Assembly: GCF_007000325.2 (NCBI RefSeq)
Contig: NZ_CP117268.1
Location: 186,001-250,000, forward strand
From: Rhizobium rhododendri
GTDB taxonomy: Bacteria > Pseudomonadota > Alphaproteobacteria > Rhizobiales > Rhizobiaceae
Direction: 5' to 3'
DNA length: 64,000 nucleotides
Below the pieces are notes generated by a model. It was not told the origin of the DNA, did no database searches, and was given only the letters and a program-made list of their open reading frames with translations. The position numbers and the translations under genes are program-made. Within the stretch, counting starts at the first letter, position 1, and each line of letters begins with the position of its first letter. Positions 16,931 to 25,987 of this stretch are shown in pieces.

Positions 16931-18945
16931 GGCTCGACCTCGTCGTTTCCTGCGGGGGCGCTGGCCTTGGGGGCTGCGTCCGGGTCAATCGGCATCGTCA
17001 TGCTTCTGAGATCGATGGTCGGCGCCATCGCTCCGCCGATGCGATGGTCGAGGATGAGCGCCTTGGCCTGGCCCAGCCCCGCTGTCAGCTGGGTGAAATA
17101 GGCCTCGTCGAGGAACACCTGGCCAACGTTACGGTAAGCGGTCTGCTCGGCCTCGAACCGCAGCCTGGCGACGTCTGCCGCAGCAACGCTTTCACGCGCC
17201 GTGGCTGTTGCCTTGTCGCGCCCGAGGCTGACGATGCGCTGGGCCTCATTGGCCGATTGGGCGGCAAAACCGCGCTCGCGGGCGACCAGCGCCTGCGCTG
17301 TGATTTCGGCGGCCTGGACGGCGTGGTAGGCATTTGCGGCGCCTGCCGGCGGGTGGATGGCTTCGACCACCACCGCCAGCACTTCTATGCCGCTCTGAAG
17401 ACGATCGAGGTCAGTCCGGATGGCAGCGGCAATTTCGTCCGCCATCTCCAGCCGGCCTGAGCCCAGCACATCGTCGAGGGTCCGGACGGCGAAATCATGC
17501 ACCAGCACGCGACTGGCCGTCGCCTCCATCAGCGCCGGGATATCGGCCGTGTGATAGGTGGCGTCGAGGGCTGCCCGGTCGGACAGACCGATGCGGTAGA
17601 CGAAGCGCACGTCCATATTGACGATCTGGAAGCTCTGCTTGCCCTCGGACCGGCTGGCGATAATCTGCGACTTCTCGCTGACATGGGTTCCATCCCACAG
17701 CCTGTTGGCACCGCTCGGTGCGGGTCCCTCGGCATCGGGCGCCGATAAATCGCTGCCGTCGCTGACGAAGGAGGTTGCGAGTTCGTGGACAATGCCGTTT
17801 TCGACAGAGACGGTCCGTCCGAAGGGCCAGGGTAGCCCGACATGCAGGCCGGAATGGATGACCGCGATGGGTCTTCCGAAACGCTCGTAGATGCCGCGCC
17901 CGCTCATCGGCACCGCAGTGACGCCGCTGAGAAGCCAGCCGACGACAGCAATGGCCAGCGCGACGGCGGGGAAAGTCCTGCCGATGAAGGTCAATGCCCA
18001 GATCTGCCGCAGATCGATGCCATGCCGGCTGCGCAATTCCGCCTGCAACGCTGTCAGCGGGCGTGGCGGCCAGCGCAAGATGCCGGCAAATAGGCTCTCG
18101 GCAAGCAATTGCGGCGGCCGTTCATCGCTCTGCGGGCCGAACATCGCAACGACGGCGCGCACGAGAAACTCCAGTCCCACCAGTATCGACAGGAAGGCAA
18201 GCAGGGCCGGCACCTTGACGGCCCAGAGATAGCCGGAGCCCACCAGCAGCAGGGAAAATGCCGAAAGCAACAGTGTGACGATCGGCAGCCGCGCGAGGAG
18301 CATCAGCGATTGGGCTTCGGGCCATTCGTCGGCATCGGCGGCGGCAAAGCCGCGCTCGACCACCAGCAGTCCGAAGGCGAGAACCAGGCAGAGGCCGCTG
18401 ATCGTGTAGGCCATGGGGCCGAGGAAAAACGGCTGGGCGACCCAGGAAAGAGTGTCGAAGGCAACGAGCATCGAAAGAATAGCAAGGGCTGCAAGCGATG
18501 CTGCGCGTGCACCGAGGCGGTGTATGGAGGAGGCGGCGAGCATGGCGATCTTGCCGCTGAGACGCTCGATACGATCCTGCGACGGGCCGTCGCCGGGCTC
18601 TGTCGTGTTCCATGGTCGTAGTAGCAGGCCGCGCAGATGCTGCGACCACGCCGGTGCTGCCAGGCTCGAAAGCCCGGCCTTTCGCCGACGCCAATCGGCC
18701 ACCTCGATGGCGGATCGCAGCCCGGTCGCAAACAGCATCAGGGCTGCGCCGTTACAGCCAAAGAAGGTCGGCCAGATCGATGCGGGGGCAAATGCGCCGG
18801 TTGCCCAACTGGCAATGAGCAAGACGGCCGCAGCGAGCCATACCCGCCCGCCATGCGTCGAGAGGGCACGGGCCTGGATTGCAGCGCGCTGATATCGCGG
18901 GGATGTGTCCGGATTGTTGTCCGGGTTGCCGAAGGACTTGTTCAT
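16927..18945 (-). CDS. Large SPFH/HflK-like protein with polytopic N-terminal domain, first gene of P-ATPase operon
   Basis: Protein of about 672 residues. The N-terminal half carries several hydrophobic segments (at least five, for example VWLAAAVLLIASWATGAFA and RLPIVTLLLSAFSLLLVG). The C-terminal half is a band-7/HflK-like domain (GIYERFGRPIAVIHSGLHVGLPWPF) followed by an Ala/Glu/Arg helical region. Ordinary HflK has a single helix, so this is effectively a polytopic domain fused to HflK. I start it at the ATG at 18945 (MNKSFGNPDNNPD), giving an HflK-like charged N-terminus. The frame stays open 60 codons further upstream, but that extension has no clear ribosome site. It overlaps the next SPFH gene by 4 bases. 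Confidence 0.83.
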   Translation of the reverse strand: MNKSFGNPDNNPDTSPRYQRAAIQARALSTHGGRVWLAAAVLLIASWATGAFAPASIWPTFFGCNGAALMLFATGLRSAIEVADWRRRKAGLSSLAAPAWSQHLRGLLLRPWNTTEPGDGPSQDRIERLSGKIAMLAASSIHRLGARAASLAALAILSMLVAFDTLSWVAQPFFLGPMAYTISGLCLVLAFGLLVVERGFAAADADEWPEAQSLMLLARLPIVTLLLSAFSLLLVGSGYLWAVKVPALLAFLSILVGLEFLVRAVVAMFGPQSDERPPQLLAESLFAGILRWPPRPLTALQAELRSRHGIDLRQIWALTFIGRTFPAVALAIAVVGWLLSGVTAVPMSGRGIYERFGRPIAVIHSGLHVGLPWPFGRTVSVENGIVHELATSFVSDGSDLSAPDAEGPAPSGANRLWDGTHVSEKSQIIASRSEGKQSFQIVNMDVRFVYRIGLSDRAALDATYHTADIPALMEATASRVLVHDFAVRTLDDVLGSGRLEMADEIAAAIRTDLDRLQSGIEVLAVVVEAIHPPAGAANAYHAVQAAEITAQALVARERGFAAQSANEAQRIVSLGRDKATATARESVAAADVARLRFEAEQTAYRNVGQVFLDEAYFTQLTAGLGQAKALILDHRIGGAMAPTIDLRSMTMPIDPDAAPKASAPAGNDEVEP

Positions 18946-19150
18946 CTGCACTGTTCGAGCACGACGCCGCGTGTATCTGAATACATTAGACCGGCAGGAT
19001 GACCCGATCGGCGGCCAGATTATTAGGCGCCTTCCGACCCCGATGCTAGACCCTGTCGCGTGCAGCGCTTCAATTTCGCGGCAGTAAGGTGGGTGCGAAG
19101 CCACATTCCCCCATGGCGGGTGCAAAGGATAAACAGTTCGCCCGACAAAC

Positions 19151-19183
19151 GGGACATGCGCGCGATTTTTGCCCGCATGTCCC
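19151..19183. terminator. Hairpin downstream of the formaldehyde dehydrogenase gene
   Basis: GGGACATGCG at 19151-19160 and CGCATGTCCC at 19174-19183 form a perfect 10 bp stem with a 13-base loop. On the minus strand it begins 12 bases after the dehydrogenase stop and is followed by a short GTTTGT, so it is a plausible though weak terminator. The rest of the 250-base gap to the SPFH operon shows no gene. Confidence 0.45.
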
Positions 19184-19194
19184 TCACATGCCGA

Positions 19195-20379
19195 TCAGGC
19201 GGCAAGCATGCCGTGGGGATCGAGCACGAATTTCTGTGCCGCCCCCTGATCGAAACTCTCGTAGCCCTGCGCTGCTTCTTCCAGCGAAATGATCTTTGCG
19301 TTGACGATATCGGCGATGGGCAGTCGGTCGTGCAGGATCGCCTGCATCAGCTGCCTGTTATACTTGATGACGGGTGTCTGGCCTGTGTGGAAGGACTGCG
19401 CCTTCGCCCAGCCCAGTCCGAACCGCATCGACAGGTTGCCGAGCTTGGCGGCGCTATCGACGGCGCCGGGGTCTTCCGTGACGTAAAGCCCGGGGATGCC
19501 GATGGAGCCTGCAGCGCGGGTGATTTCCATCATCTGGTTAAGGACGATGGCCGGCTGTTCGCCGCCGGCATGCCCGCGCGCTTCGAAACCGACGGCGTCG
19601 ATCGCGCTGTCGACCTCGTTGCTGCCGGTCACCTCGGCGATCATGTCGCCCAGCCTGTCGCTGGCCGACAGATCGATCGGCTCGAAGCCGACCTTGGCGG
19701 CATGCGCCAGCCTCTCCTTGTTGAAATCGCCGATCATCACGACGGCGGCGCCGAGAATACGCGCAGAGGCTGCGGCTGCGAGGCCAACCGGTCCGGCGCC
19801 GGCGACATAGACGGTCGAGCCGACCCCGACGCCCGCCTTGACGGCACCGTGAAATCCGGTCGGCAGAATGTCGGATAACATGGTGAGATCGCGGATCTTG
19901 GCCATGGCCTTGTCACGGTCCGGAAATTTCAGAAGGTTGAAGTCGGCATAGGGGATCGTCACGTAACGGGCCTGCCCGCCGATCCAGCCGCCCATGTCGA
20001 CATAGCCGTAAGCGCCGCCGGCGCGCGCCGGATTGACGGTCAGGCAGACGCCGGTGTCCTGGGCCTTGCAGCACCGGCAGCGACCGCAGGCGACATTGAA
20101 CGGTACCGAGACGATGTCGCCGATCTCGAGCATTTCGACATCGATGCCCTTCTCGATGATCTCGCCGGTGATTTCATGGCCGAGAACCAGGCCAGGCAGG
20201 GCGGTCGTGCGACCGCGTACCATATGCTGGTCGGAGCCGCAGATATTGGTCGAGATGACTTTCAGGATGACGCCGTGCTCGATCCGCCGACCGTTCGGGG
20301 CCTCGAGTTTGGGATCGTCGATATCCCGGACCTCGACCTTGCCGGGGTTCAGATAGACCACGCCTCTGTTCTTGCTCAT
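19195..20379 (-). CDS. fdhA: Glutathione-independent formaldehyde dehydrogenase
   Basis: Zinc- and NAD-dependent medium-chain dehydrogenase of 394 residues. It oxidises formaldehyde to formate without glutathione in the characterised Pseudomonas putida enzyme, which can also dismutate aldehydes. The catalytic zinc site has C47 and the H68-E69 pair. The structural zinc lobe is C98, C101, C103/C104 and C112, and the NAD site reads VAGAGPVGLAA. The sequence follows the family closely from MSKNRGVVYL to the C-terminus. The start at 20379 is set by GGAGATCATC just upstream; a longer open frame to 20592 is not needed. It diverges from ackA, suggesting a role in one-carbon or aldehyde detoxification beside fermentative genes. 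Confidence 0.92.
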   Translation of the reverse strand: MSKNRGVVYLNPGKVEVRDIDDPKLEAPNGRRIEHGVILKVISTNICGSDQHMVRGRTTALPGLVLGHEITGEIIEKGIDVEMLEIGDIVSVPFNVACGRCRCCKAQDTGVCLTVNPARAGGAYGYVDMGGWIGGQARYVTIPYADFNLLKFPDRDKAMAKIRDLTMLSDILPTGFHGAVKAGVGVGSTVYVAGAGPVGLAAAASARILGAAVVMIGDFNKERLAHAAKVGFEPIDLSASDRLGDMIAEVTGSNEVDSAIDAVGFEARGHAGGEQPAIVLNQMMEITRAAGSIGIPGLYVTEDPGAVDSAAKLGNLSMRFGLGWAKAQSFHTGQTPVIKYNRQLMQAILHDRLPIADIVNAKIISLEEAAQGYESFDQGAAQKFVLDPHGMLAA

Positions 20380-20652
20380 GATGATCTCCTCCATTGTTTG
20401 CCTGATCGACTCCTCTCGATGCAGGCAAGTGATCGTAGCGCGATTTTCGTCCGTTGGGTTGCCAATGTTCGAGGTCGCGTGGACATTATTCCATCGAACA
20501 GCGCTCCACGGGTCACCGGCCTGCGACGTCGGGTGTCTCGCACAGGGCAAGGCGCGCAATTTTCCGATATACCGATATGCGCGATCTCTCACCGCGCAGG
20601 CCTTTCATCTGCTACCGTCACGACAGCATCGGCCTTGGGTCGACAATGGAGC

Positions 20653-21843
20653 ATGTCGAACATGGCGTCACCCAGTATTCTCCTCACGTTCAACGCGGGC
20701 TCGTCGTCCGTCAAGATCGGCATTTTCGAGATCGAAGACGCAACCGCCAGGATGATCGGCAAGGCCGTCATCGACCTCAGGGCAAAACCGCTGGTGTTCC
20801 AGGTCAGCCAGGGTCCCGAGCCCTTCGAGGCCGAAATGGAAAGCACGGTGACGGCCGATCTGCACGAAGTCATCGACGAAGCTTTTAAAATCCTGGCCGG
20901 CCATTTCGAGATGGATGCCATGGTTGCCGCCGGCCACCGCGTCGTGCATGGCGGAGACAGGTTCCTCGAAGCCGTCAAGCTCGACGACAGCGTCATCGAT
21001 GCCATCGAGGCATTGACCCCGCTGGCACCGCTGCACCAGCCGGAGGCACTGCGCTTCATCCGCGCTGTCCGGCATCTGCGCCCGGACCTGGCGCAATCGG
21101 CCTCGTTCGACACGGCCTTCCACGGGACGCAGGACGAGCTTGTGCGACGCCTCGCCATTCCGCGCGCGCTGCATGACGAGGGCATCAAGCGTTACGGGTT
21201 CCACGGTCTCTCCTACAAATTCGTGGCCGCGGAACTTTCCCGTCGGGCCGAAAAGTCGGTCGGCAAAACCGTGATCGCCCATCTCGGCAGTGGCGCGAGC
21301 CTCTGCGCGCTGGAAGATGGGGTCAGCCGAGATTGCAGCATGGGCTTTTCCACCCTCGACGGCATTCCCATGGCAACCCGGCCCGGATGGCTGGACGCTG
21401 GTGTCCTGCTGCATCTGATCGGCCAGAAGAAGATGGCCTATGCCGAGGTTGAGGATCTGCTTTATCATCGATCCGGCCTGCTCGGTGTGTCTGGCACCAG
21501 TGCCGATACGCGGGCGCTGCTGGCGGACGACCGGCCGCAGGCAGCCGAGGCCATCGATCTCTTTGCGCTGAGGATCGCCGGCGAGATCGGCAGGATGGCC
21601 TCGACGCTCGGCGGTGTCGATACGCTGGTGTTCACGGCCGGCATCGGCGAGCATCAAGCGGCCATCCGGGGAAAAATCGTCACGCGTCTTGCCTGGCTCG
21701 GAGCGCAGATCGATGCGTCGGCCAATGCCGAGAACGTCTTCGTCATAAGCAAAGCCGAAAGCCGGATCGCAATCCATGTCGTCGCCACCAACGAGGAGCA
21801 GGTGATCGCCGACGAAGCCCTGTCGATTATCGGCCGAATTTGA
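20653..21843 (+). CDS. ackA: Acetate kinase
   Basis: Interconverts acetyl phosphate plus ADP with acetate plus ATP, in the cytoplasm. At 396 residues it has family-normal length. The N-terminal phosphate motif LTFNAGSSSVK, the central HLGSGAS and DGIPMATRPG stretches, and the C-terminal FTAGIGEH loop are all present. The start is either 20653 (MSNMASPS) or 20662; GGAG at 20648-20651 fits the second better by spacing. It lies 128 bases before the phosphoketolase gene on the same strand. The pair makes the acetate branch of the phosphoketolase pathway: acetyl phosphate made by Xfp is turned to acetate with ATP gain. Confidence 0.95.
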   Translation: MSNMASPSILLTFNAGSSSVKIGIFEIEDATARMIGKAVIDLRAKPLVFQVSQGPEPFEAEMESTVTADLHEVIDEAFKILAGHFEMDAMVAAGHRVVHGGDRFLEAVKLDDSVIDAIEALTPLAPLHQPEALRFIRAVRHLRPDLAQSASFDTAFHGTQDELVRRLAIPRALHDEGIKRYGFHGLSYKFVAAELSRRAEKSVGKTVIAHLGSGASLCALEDGVSRDCSMGFSTLDGIPMATRPGWLDAGVLLHLIGQKKMAYAEVEDLLYHRSGLLGVSGTSADTRALLADDRPQAAEAIDLFALRIAGEIGRMASTLGGVDTLVFTAGIGEHQAAIRGKIVTRLAWLGAQIDASANAENVFVISKAESRIAIHVVATNEEQVIADEALSIIGRI

Positions 21844-21971
21844 TCCATGTCAGATTATTGACGTCCGGTTGCGTTAGTATCGCGGACGAAGCCTAGCCGT
21901 GTGGGCCCGGCAGTTGCACCGCTTCGGTCGACATTATCAGGCCATGTGTACAATCGACATGAGGGATCACG

Positions 21972-24344
21972 ATGGACGGGAACACAAAGTCGGTAGCAAT
22001 GCCGCTCAGTGCCGAAGAACTTCACTGCATGGATGCCTGGTGGCGGGCGGCGAACTACCTCAACATCGGTCAGATCTACCTGTCCGCAAATCCCCTGCTG
22101 CGCGAAGAGCTGACCGTAGACCATATCAAGCCGCGGCTGCTCGGCCACTGGGGAACGTCGCCCGGCCTCAACCTGATCTATGTCCACCTCAATCGGCTGA
22201 TCAAGAAATACGATCTGGACACGATCTATATGGCAGGCCCCGGCCATGGGGGCCCTGCCTTGATCGCCAACGTCTGGCTGGAAGGCAGCTATACGGAGTT
22301 CTATCCTGACATTACCCGCGACGAAGCAGGCATGCTGCGGCTCTTCCGGCAGTTCTCGACGCCCGGGGGCGTTCCGAGCCATGTCAGCGTCCCGACGCCC
22401 GGCTCGATCCACGAGGGCGGTGAACTCGGCTATGTGCTGGTGCACGCTTTTGGCGCCGTCATGGACAATCCGGACCTGCTGGTCGCCGCCGTCGTCGGCG
22501 ATGGCGAAGCCGAGACCGGGCCGCTTGCGGGCAGCTGGAAGAGCATCGATTTCATCAATCCCACCCGTGACGGCGCGGTGCTGCCGATCCTGCATCTCAA
22601 CGGCTACAAGATTTCCGGCCCGACGGTCTGGGCCAGGCACAGCGACGAGGACCTGACCAAATTCTTCGAGGGCCAGGGTTACAAGCCCTATTTCGTCGAG
22701 GGCGATGTGCCCGAAAAAGTCCACCAGGCATTTGCGTCGGTGCTCGAAACTGCAGTGCTGGAGATCCGCGAGATCCAGTCGAAGGCACGCAGCGGTGCCT
22801 CGCATGGGCGACCGCAATGGCCGGTGATCGTCTTGCGGACGCCAAAAGGCTGGACGGGACCGAAAGTTGTCGACGGCCTGCAGATCGAAGGCACGTTCCG
22901 CGCCCATCAGGTGCCCGTTTCGGACGTCCTGACCAAGCCGGAGCATCTTCAAATCCTCGATGATTGGCTTCGCAGCTACAAGCCGGAGGAGCTTTTCGAT
23001 GACGCGGGATGCTTCCGCGCGGAATTTGCCCATCTCGCACCTGCCGGCAATCGCCGCATGGGCTCCAACCCCAACGCCAATGGCGGCCTGCTGACGGTGC
23101 CGTTGAAACTACGGGATTTCGAGAACTATCAGTTCAAGTTCGAGGAGCGTGCCCGCCAACGCATCGGCTCTACCAGCGTTCTCGGCAACTATCTGCGCGA
23201 TATCTACGAGGACAACCCGCATAATTTCCGGCTGTTCTGCCCCGATGAGACCAATTCGAACCGGCTCGGCGCCATCTTCGACGTTTCCGACCGATGCCTG
23301 GTCAGCGAGATCCTGCCCGGTGACGATCACGTGTCGCATGATGGGCGGGTGATGGAAGTACTCAGCGAGCACTGCTGCCACGGCTGGCTGGAGGGCTACA
23401 CGCTGACCGGCCGTCACGGCCTGTTTGCGACTTACGAGGCCTTCGCCATGATCGTCGATTCCATGTCGATGCAGCACGGCAAGTGGCTCGAACACGCAAA
23501 GCGGGTGCCATGGCGCGCCGACGTTCCGTCGCTCAATTACTTGCTGACCTCCACCTGCTGGCGCAACGATCATAACGGTTTCAGCCATCAGGGGCCCGGC
23601 TTCATCGATACCGTCATCCACCGCAAGCCGACCGTAGCGCGCGTCTATCTGCCGGCCGATGCCAATTGCCTGCTGTCGGTTGCCGATCATTGCCTCAGAA
23701 GCGTCAACTACCTGAACCTGATCGTCATCGACAAGCAGCCGCAGTTGCAATGGCTGACGATAGACGAAGCCAAGGTCCATTGTGCCAAGGGCGCCAGCGT
23801 CTGGGACATGTACAGCAACCAGCCGGACGAACCGGATGTCGTGCTGGCCTGCGCCGGCGACATCCCGACGCAGGAGACGATAGCCGCTGCCTGGATGCTC
23901 CGGAAGCACGCGCCCGGCCTCAAGGTGCGTGTTGTCAACGTGGTCGACCTGATGCGGCTGTCACCGGCTGACCGCCATCCCCATGGCATGACGGATGCCG
24001 ATTTCACCGACATCTTCACGCAGACGGCGCCGGTCATTTTCACCTTCCACGGCTACCCCGGCGTCATCCACGATCTGCTGCATGGACGTGACGCCCATGA
24101 TCGCTTCCACGTTCGCGGTTATCTCGAGGAGGGAACGACGACGACGCCATTCGACATGGTGGTTCTGAACAGGATCAGCAGGCTGCATCTCTGCCTGGAT
24201 GTCCTGCGCTATGTGCCGGGCGCGCTGATCGAGCATGGAGAAATTGCGACCCTCTGCACCGAGATGCTAAAAGAGCACGATCGCTATATCCGCGCGCACT
24301 TCGACGACCTGCCCGAGATCAAGGATTGGGTCTGGTCGGACTAG
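21972..24344 (+). CDS. xfp: Phosphoketolase (xylulose 5-phosphate/fructose 6-phosphate)
   Basis: Thiamine-diphosphate enzyme of 790 residues that splits xylulose 5-phosphate (and often fructose 6-phosphate) with phosphate. The products are acetyl phosphate and glyceraldehyde 3-phosphate or erythrose 4-phosphate. Family signatures are [13 protein letters not shown] near residue 90, the TPP/Mg2+ motif [15 protein letters not shown] near 178, and [11 protein letters not shown] in the middle domain. The ATG at 21972 has GAGGG upstream. It forms a unit with ackA. Placement next to low-oxygen regulators and a bd oxidase suggests use when respiration is limited, but I found no FixK box in its upstream region. 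Confidence 0.95.
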   Translation: MDGNTKSVAMPLSAEELHCMDAWWRAANYLNIGQIYLSANPLLREELTVDHIKPRLLGHWGTSPGLNLIYVHLNRLIKKYDLDTIYMAGPGHGGPALIANVWLEGSYTEFYPDITRDEAGMLRLFRQFSTPGGVPSHVSVPTPGSIHEGGELGYVLVHAFGAVMDNPDLLVAAVVGDGEAETGPLAGSWKSIDFINPTRDGAVLPILHLNGYKISGPTVWARHSDEDLTKFFEGQGYKPYFVEGDVPEKVHQAFASVLETAVLEIREIQSKARSGASHGRPQWPVIVLRTPKGWTGPKVVDGLQIEGTFRAHQVPVSDVLTKPEHLQILDDWLRSYKPEELFDDAGCFRAEFAHLAPAGNRRMGSNPNANGGLLTVPLKLRDFENYQFKFEERARQRIGSTSVLGNYLRDIYEDNPHNFRLFCPDETNSNRLGAIFDVSDRCLVSEILPGDDHVSHDGRVMEVLSEHCCHGWLEGYTLTGRHGLFATYEAFAMIVDSMSMQHGKWLEHAKRVPWRADVPSLNYLLTSTCWRNDHNGFSHQGPGFIDTVIHRKPTVARVYLPADANCLLSVADHCLRSVNYLNLIVIDKQPQLQWLTIDEAKVHCAKGASVWDMYSNQPDEPDVVLACAGDIPTQETIAAAWMLRKHAPGLKVRVVNVVDLMRLSPADRHPHGMTDADFTDIFTQTAPVIFTFHGYPGVIHDLLHGRDAHDRFHVRGYLEEGTTTTPFDMVVLNRISRLHLCLDVLRYVPGALIEHGEIATLCTEMLKEHDRYIRAHFDDLPEIKDWVWSD

Positions 24345-24361
24345 CAATCATCAAGATAATG

Positions 24362-24392
24362 GCAGCGAATGACCGTCGCCCTCATTCGCTGC
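24362..24392. terminator. Hairpin between convergent xfp and the response-regulator gene
   Basis: GCAGCGAATGA at 24362-24372 and TCATTCGCTGC at 24382-24392 form a perfect 11 bp stem with a 9-base loop. The right arm contains the stop codon and last codons of the minus-strand regulator gene. There is no good U-tract, so efficiency is uncertain. Confidence 0.4.
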
Positions 24393-25113
24393 TGTCGTCG
24401 CGGCCGCTGAACACGTAGCCGATGCCCCGCACCGACTTGATAATTTCCGGCTTTTTCGGATCGCGCTCGATCTTCTTGCGCAGACGGGCGATTTGGGCGT
24501 CGATCGTCCGGTCGAAGGCTTCGAGATTGCGGCCCCGGGTCATGTCCATGAGGGCCTGTCGCGTCAGGACCCGTCGGGGGCTTCTCGCCAGAACCGCGAG
24601 CATGTCGAACTCACCCGTCGTCAACTCGATGTTAGCATGGTCGCTCGAGGACAGGACGCGCCGGTCGATGTCCAGTGTAAAGCCGTCGAAACGGATCAGC
24701 TCCCTCACCTCTACCGGGGCTGCCGGCATTGGACGACGGCGGCGCAGGATCGTCCGGACGCGGGCAAGGACTTCCCGCAGGTGAAAGGGTTTTGCGATGT
24801 AATCGTCGGCACCGATCTCCAGTCCGACGATCCGGTCGATGACATCGTCCCGGCCGGTCAGCATGATGATCGGAATGTCGGAGCCGGCCCGGATATCCCG
24901 CGCCAGCGTCAGTCCATCGTCGCCGGGCAGCACGAGGTCGAGAAGTATGGCGTCGAATGCCATCGTCGTCATGGCCCGCTTCATCGATTTGCCGTCATGG
25001 GCAACGGTGACCCCGTAGCCTTCTTCCTCGAAATACCGCTGCAGCATCTGGCAAATTCGCGGGTCGTCATCGACGACAAGGATATGAATTTTCGAAATCA
25101 AATCATCAGGCAT
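24382..25113 (-). CDS. fxkR: OmpR/PhoB-family response regulator, FxkR-like
   Basis: Two-domain response regulator of 243 residues. The receiver domain has acidic residues near 15-17 (VVDDDPR), phospho-acceptor D59 (ILLDLVLPGDDG), and the conserved T and K (MLTGRDD, IAKPFHLRE). A PhoB-type winged helix at about 135-238 ends with ARLRKKIERD and VRGIGYVF. In Rhizobium etli, FxkR is an OmpR-family regulator that links hybrid FixL to fixK by binding a K-box. This gene is divergent from a fixK-like gene with a perfect K-box between them, and a hybrid FixL follows. That context supports the FxkR call more than sequence alone does. Confidence 0.82.
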   Translation of the reverse strand: MPDDLISKIHILVVDDDPRICQMLQRYFEEEGYGVTVAHDGKSMKRAMTTMAFDAILLDLVLPGDDGLTLARDIRAGSDIPIIMLTGRDDVIDRIVGLEIGADDYIAKPFHLREVLARVRTILRRRRPMPAAPVEVRELIRFDGFTLDIDRRVLSSSDHANIELTTGEFDMLAVLARSPRRVLTRQALMDMTRGRNLEAFDRTIDAQIARLRKKIERDPKKPEIIKSVRGIGYVFSGRDDSSE

Positions 25114-25143
25114 GGCGTCGCCGATCGTAAACGCGGGGCGGCT

Positions 25144-25159
25144 GTTACAGTCCGTTACA
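25144..25159 (+). promoter_or_regulatory. K-box (FxkR operator) upstream of fixK
   Basis: The direct repeat GTTACA-N4-GTTACA is seen exactly at 25144-25149 and 25154-25159. This is the arrangement known as the K-box for FxkR-dependent fixK promoters in Rhizobium etli. It lies 31 bases from the fxkR-like start and 87 bases before the fixK start, so it may serve fixK activation and possibly autoregulation. Confidence 0.75.
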
Positions 25160-25246
25160 ATTTGGCACTGTTTATCACAGCGGCATCGTTCCTACGTAAC
25201 GGGCGACGGGTCAATTGCTCTGGTGAAATGAACAGAGGTTTGACCC

Positions 25247-25987
25247 ATGTTTTCGGAAAGTGCTCATCATCTTTCGACCAACGTAGTCCGAATGACGCCG
25301 GGCGGCCCCTCGACACTCTCCTGCGCCTTCCAGTGGCGGCCCCAGGAAATGCTCGATGCCGGCGATGCCCTGTTCTGGGAGGGTGACAAGGCAAGCCACA
25401 TTTTCGAGGTGACCGAGGGTCTGTTTCGGGTCTGCAAGATCATTGCCGATGGCCGTCGCATCATTACCGGCTTTCTCTTCCCCGGCGACATCATCGGCCT
25501 CTCGTTTCGCAATCTCTATCTGTATACGGCAGAGGCCGTGACATCGGCGAGGGTACGCCGCTGCTCGCGGCTCCATTTCCAGCAGGCAATCAACGAGGAC
25601 GCCGGACTGCAGCCGAAGCTGTTTGCGAAGTTGTGCGAAGAAATGGCGGCAGCGCAGGATCACATGGTTCTGCTCGGTCGGAAATCCGCCGAGGAGCGCC
25701 TTTGCAGCTTTTTCCTGATGCTGGCCCGCCGGCACGAGCGCGCTGCAGAGTCCAGAATGACAGTCGACCTGCCCATGAGCCGCCAGGACATAGCCGACTT
25801 CCTGGGCCTGACGATCGAGACCGTTTCGCGCAACATCACCAGACTGACGATAGCAGGCGTCATCAGTCCGGTTGGCAGGCACAGCATTGAAGTGAGGTTG
25901 AACAGGCTTTCCTTGCTTGCGGGAGATTGCGATGCAGACAATAACAACACACCGGATGACAAGAGACGCCAGTTGGCCAATTGCTGA
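25247..25987 (+). CDS. fixK: Crp/Fnr family transcription factor, FixK type
   Basis: Regulator of 246 residues that activates microaerobic genes at TTGAT-N4-ATCAA boxes. A cyclic-nucleotide-binding-like beta roll occupies about residues 30-115, a dimer helix about 118-150, and the DNA-binding helix-turn-helix 176-200 ([20 protein letters not shown]). E191, S194 and R195 stand where FNR/FixK proteins read the TTGAT half-site. The N-terminal cysteine cluster that holds the iron-sulfur cluster in FNR/FnrN is missing, so it should not sense oxygen itself. Oxygen control would come from the hybrid FixL and the FxkR-like regulator beside it. A perfect K-box lies upstream. Confidence 0.88.
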   Translation: MFSESAHHLSTNVVRMTPGGPSTLSCAFQWRPQEMLDAGDALFWEGDKASHIFEVTEGLFRVCKIIADGRRIITGFLFPGDIIGLSFRNLYLYTAEAVTSARVRRCSRLHFQQAINEDAGLQPKLFAKLCEEMAAAQDHMVLLGRKSAEERLCSFFLMLARRHERAAESRMTVDLPMSRQDIADFLGLTIETVSRNITRLTIAGVISPVGRHSIEVRLNRLSLLAGDCDADNNNTPDDKRRQLANC

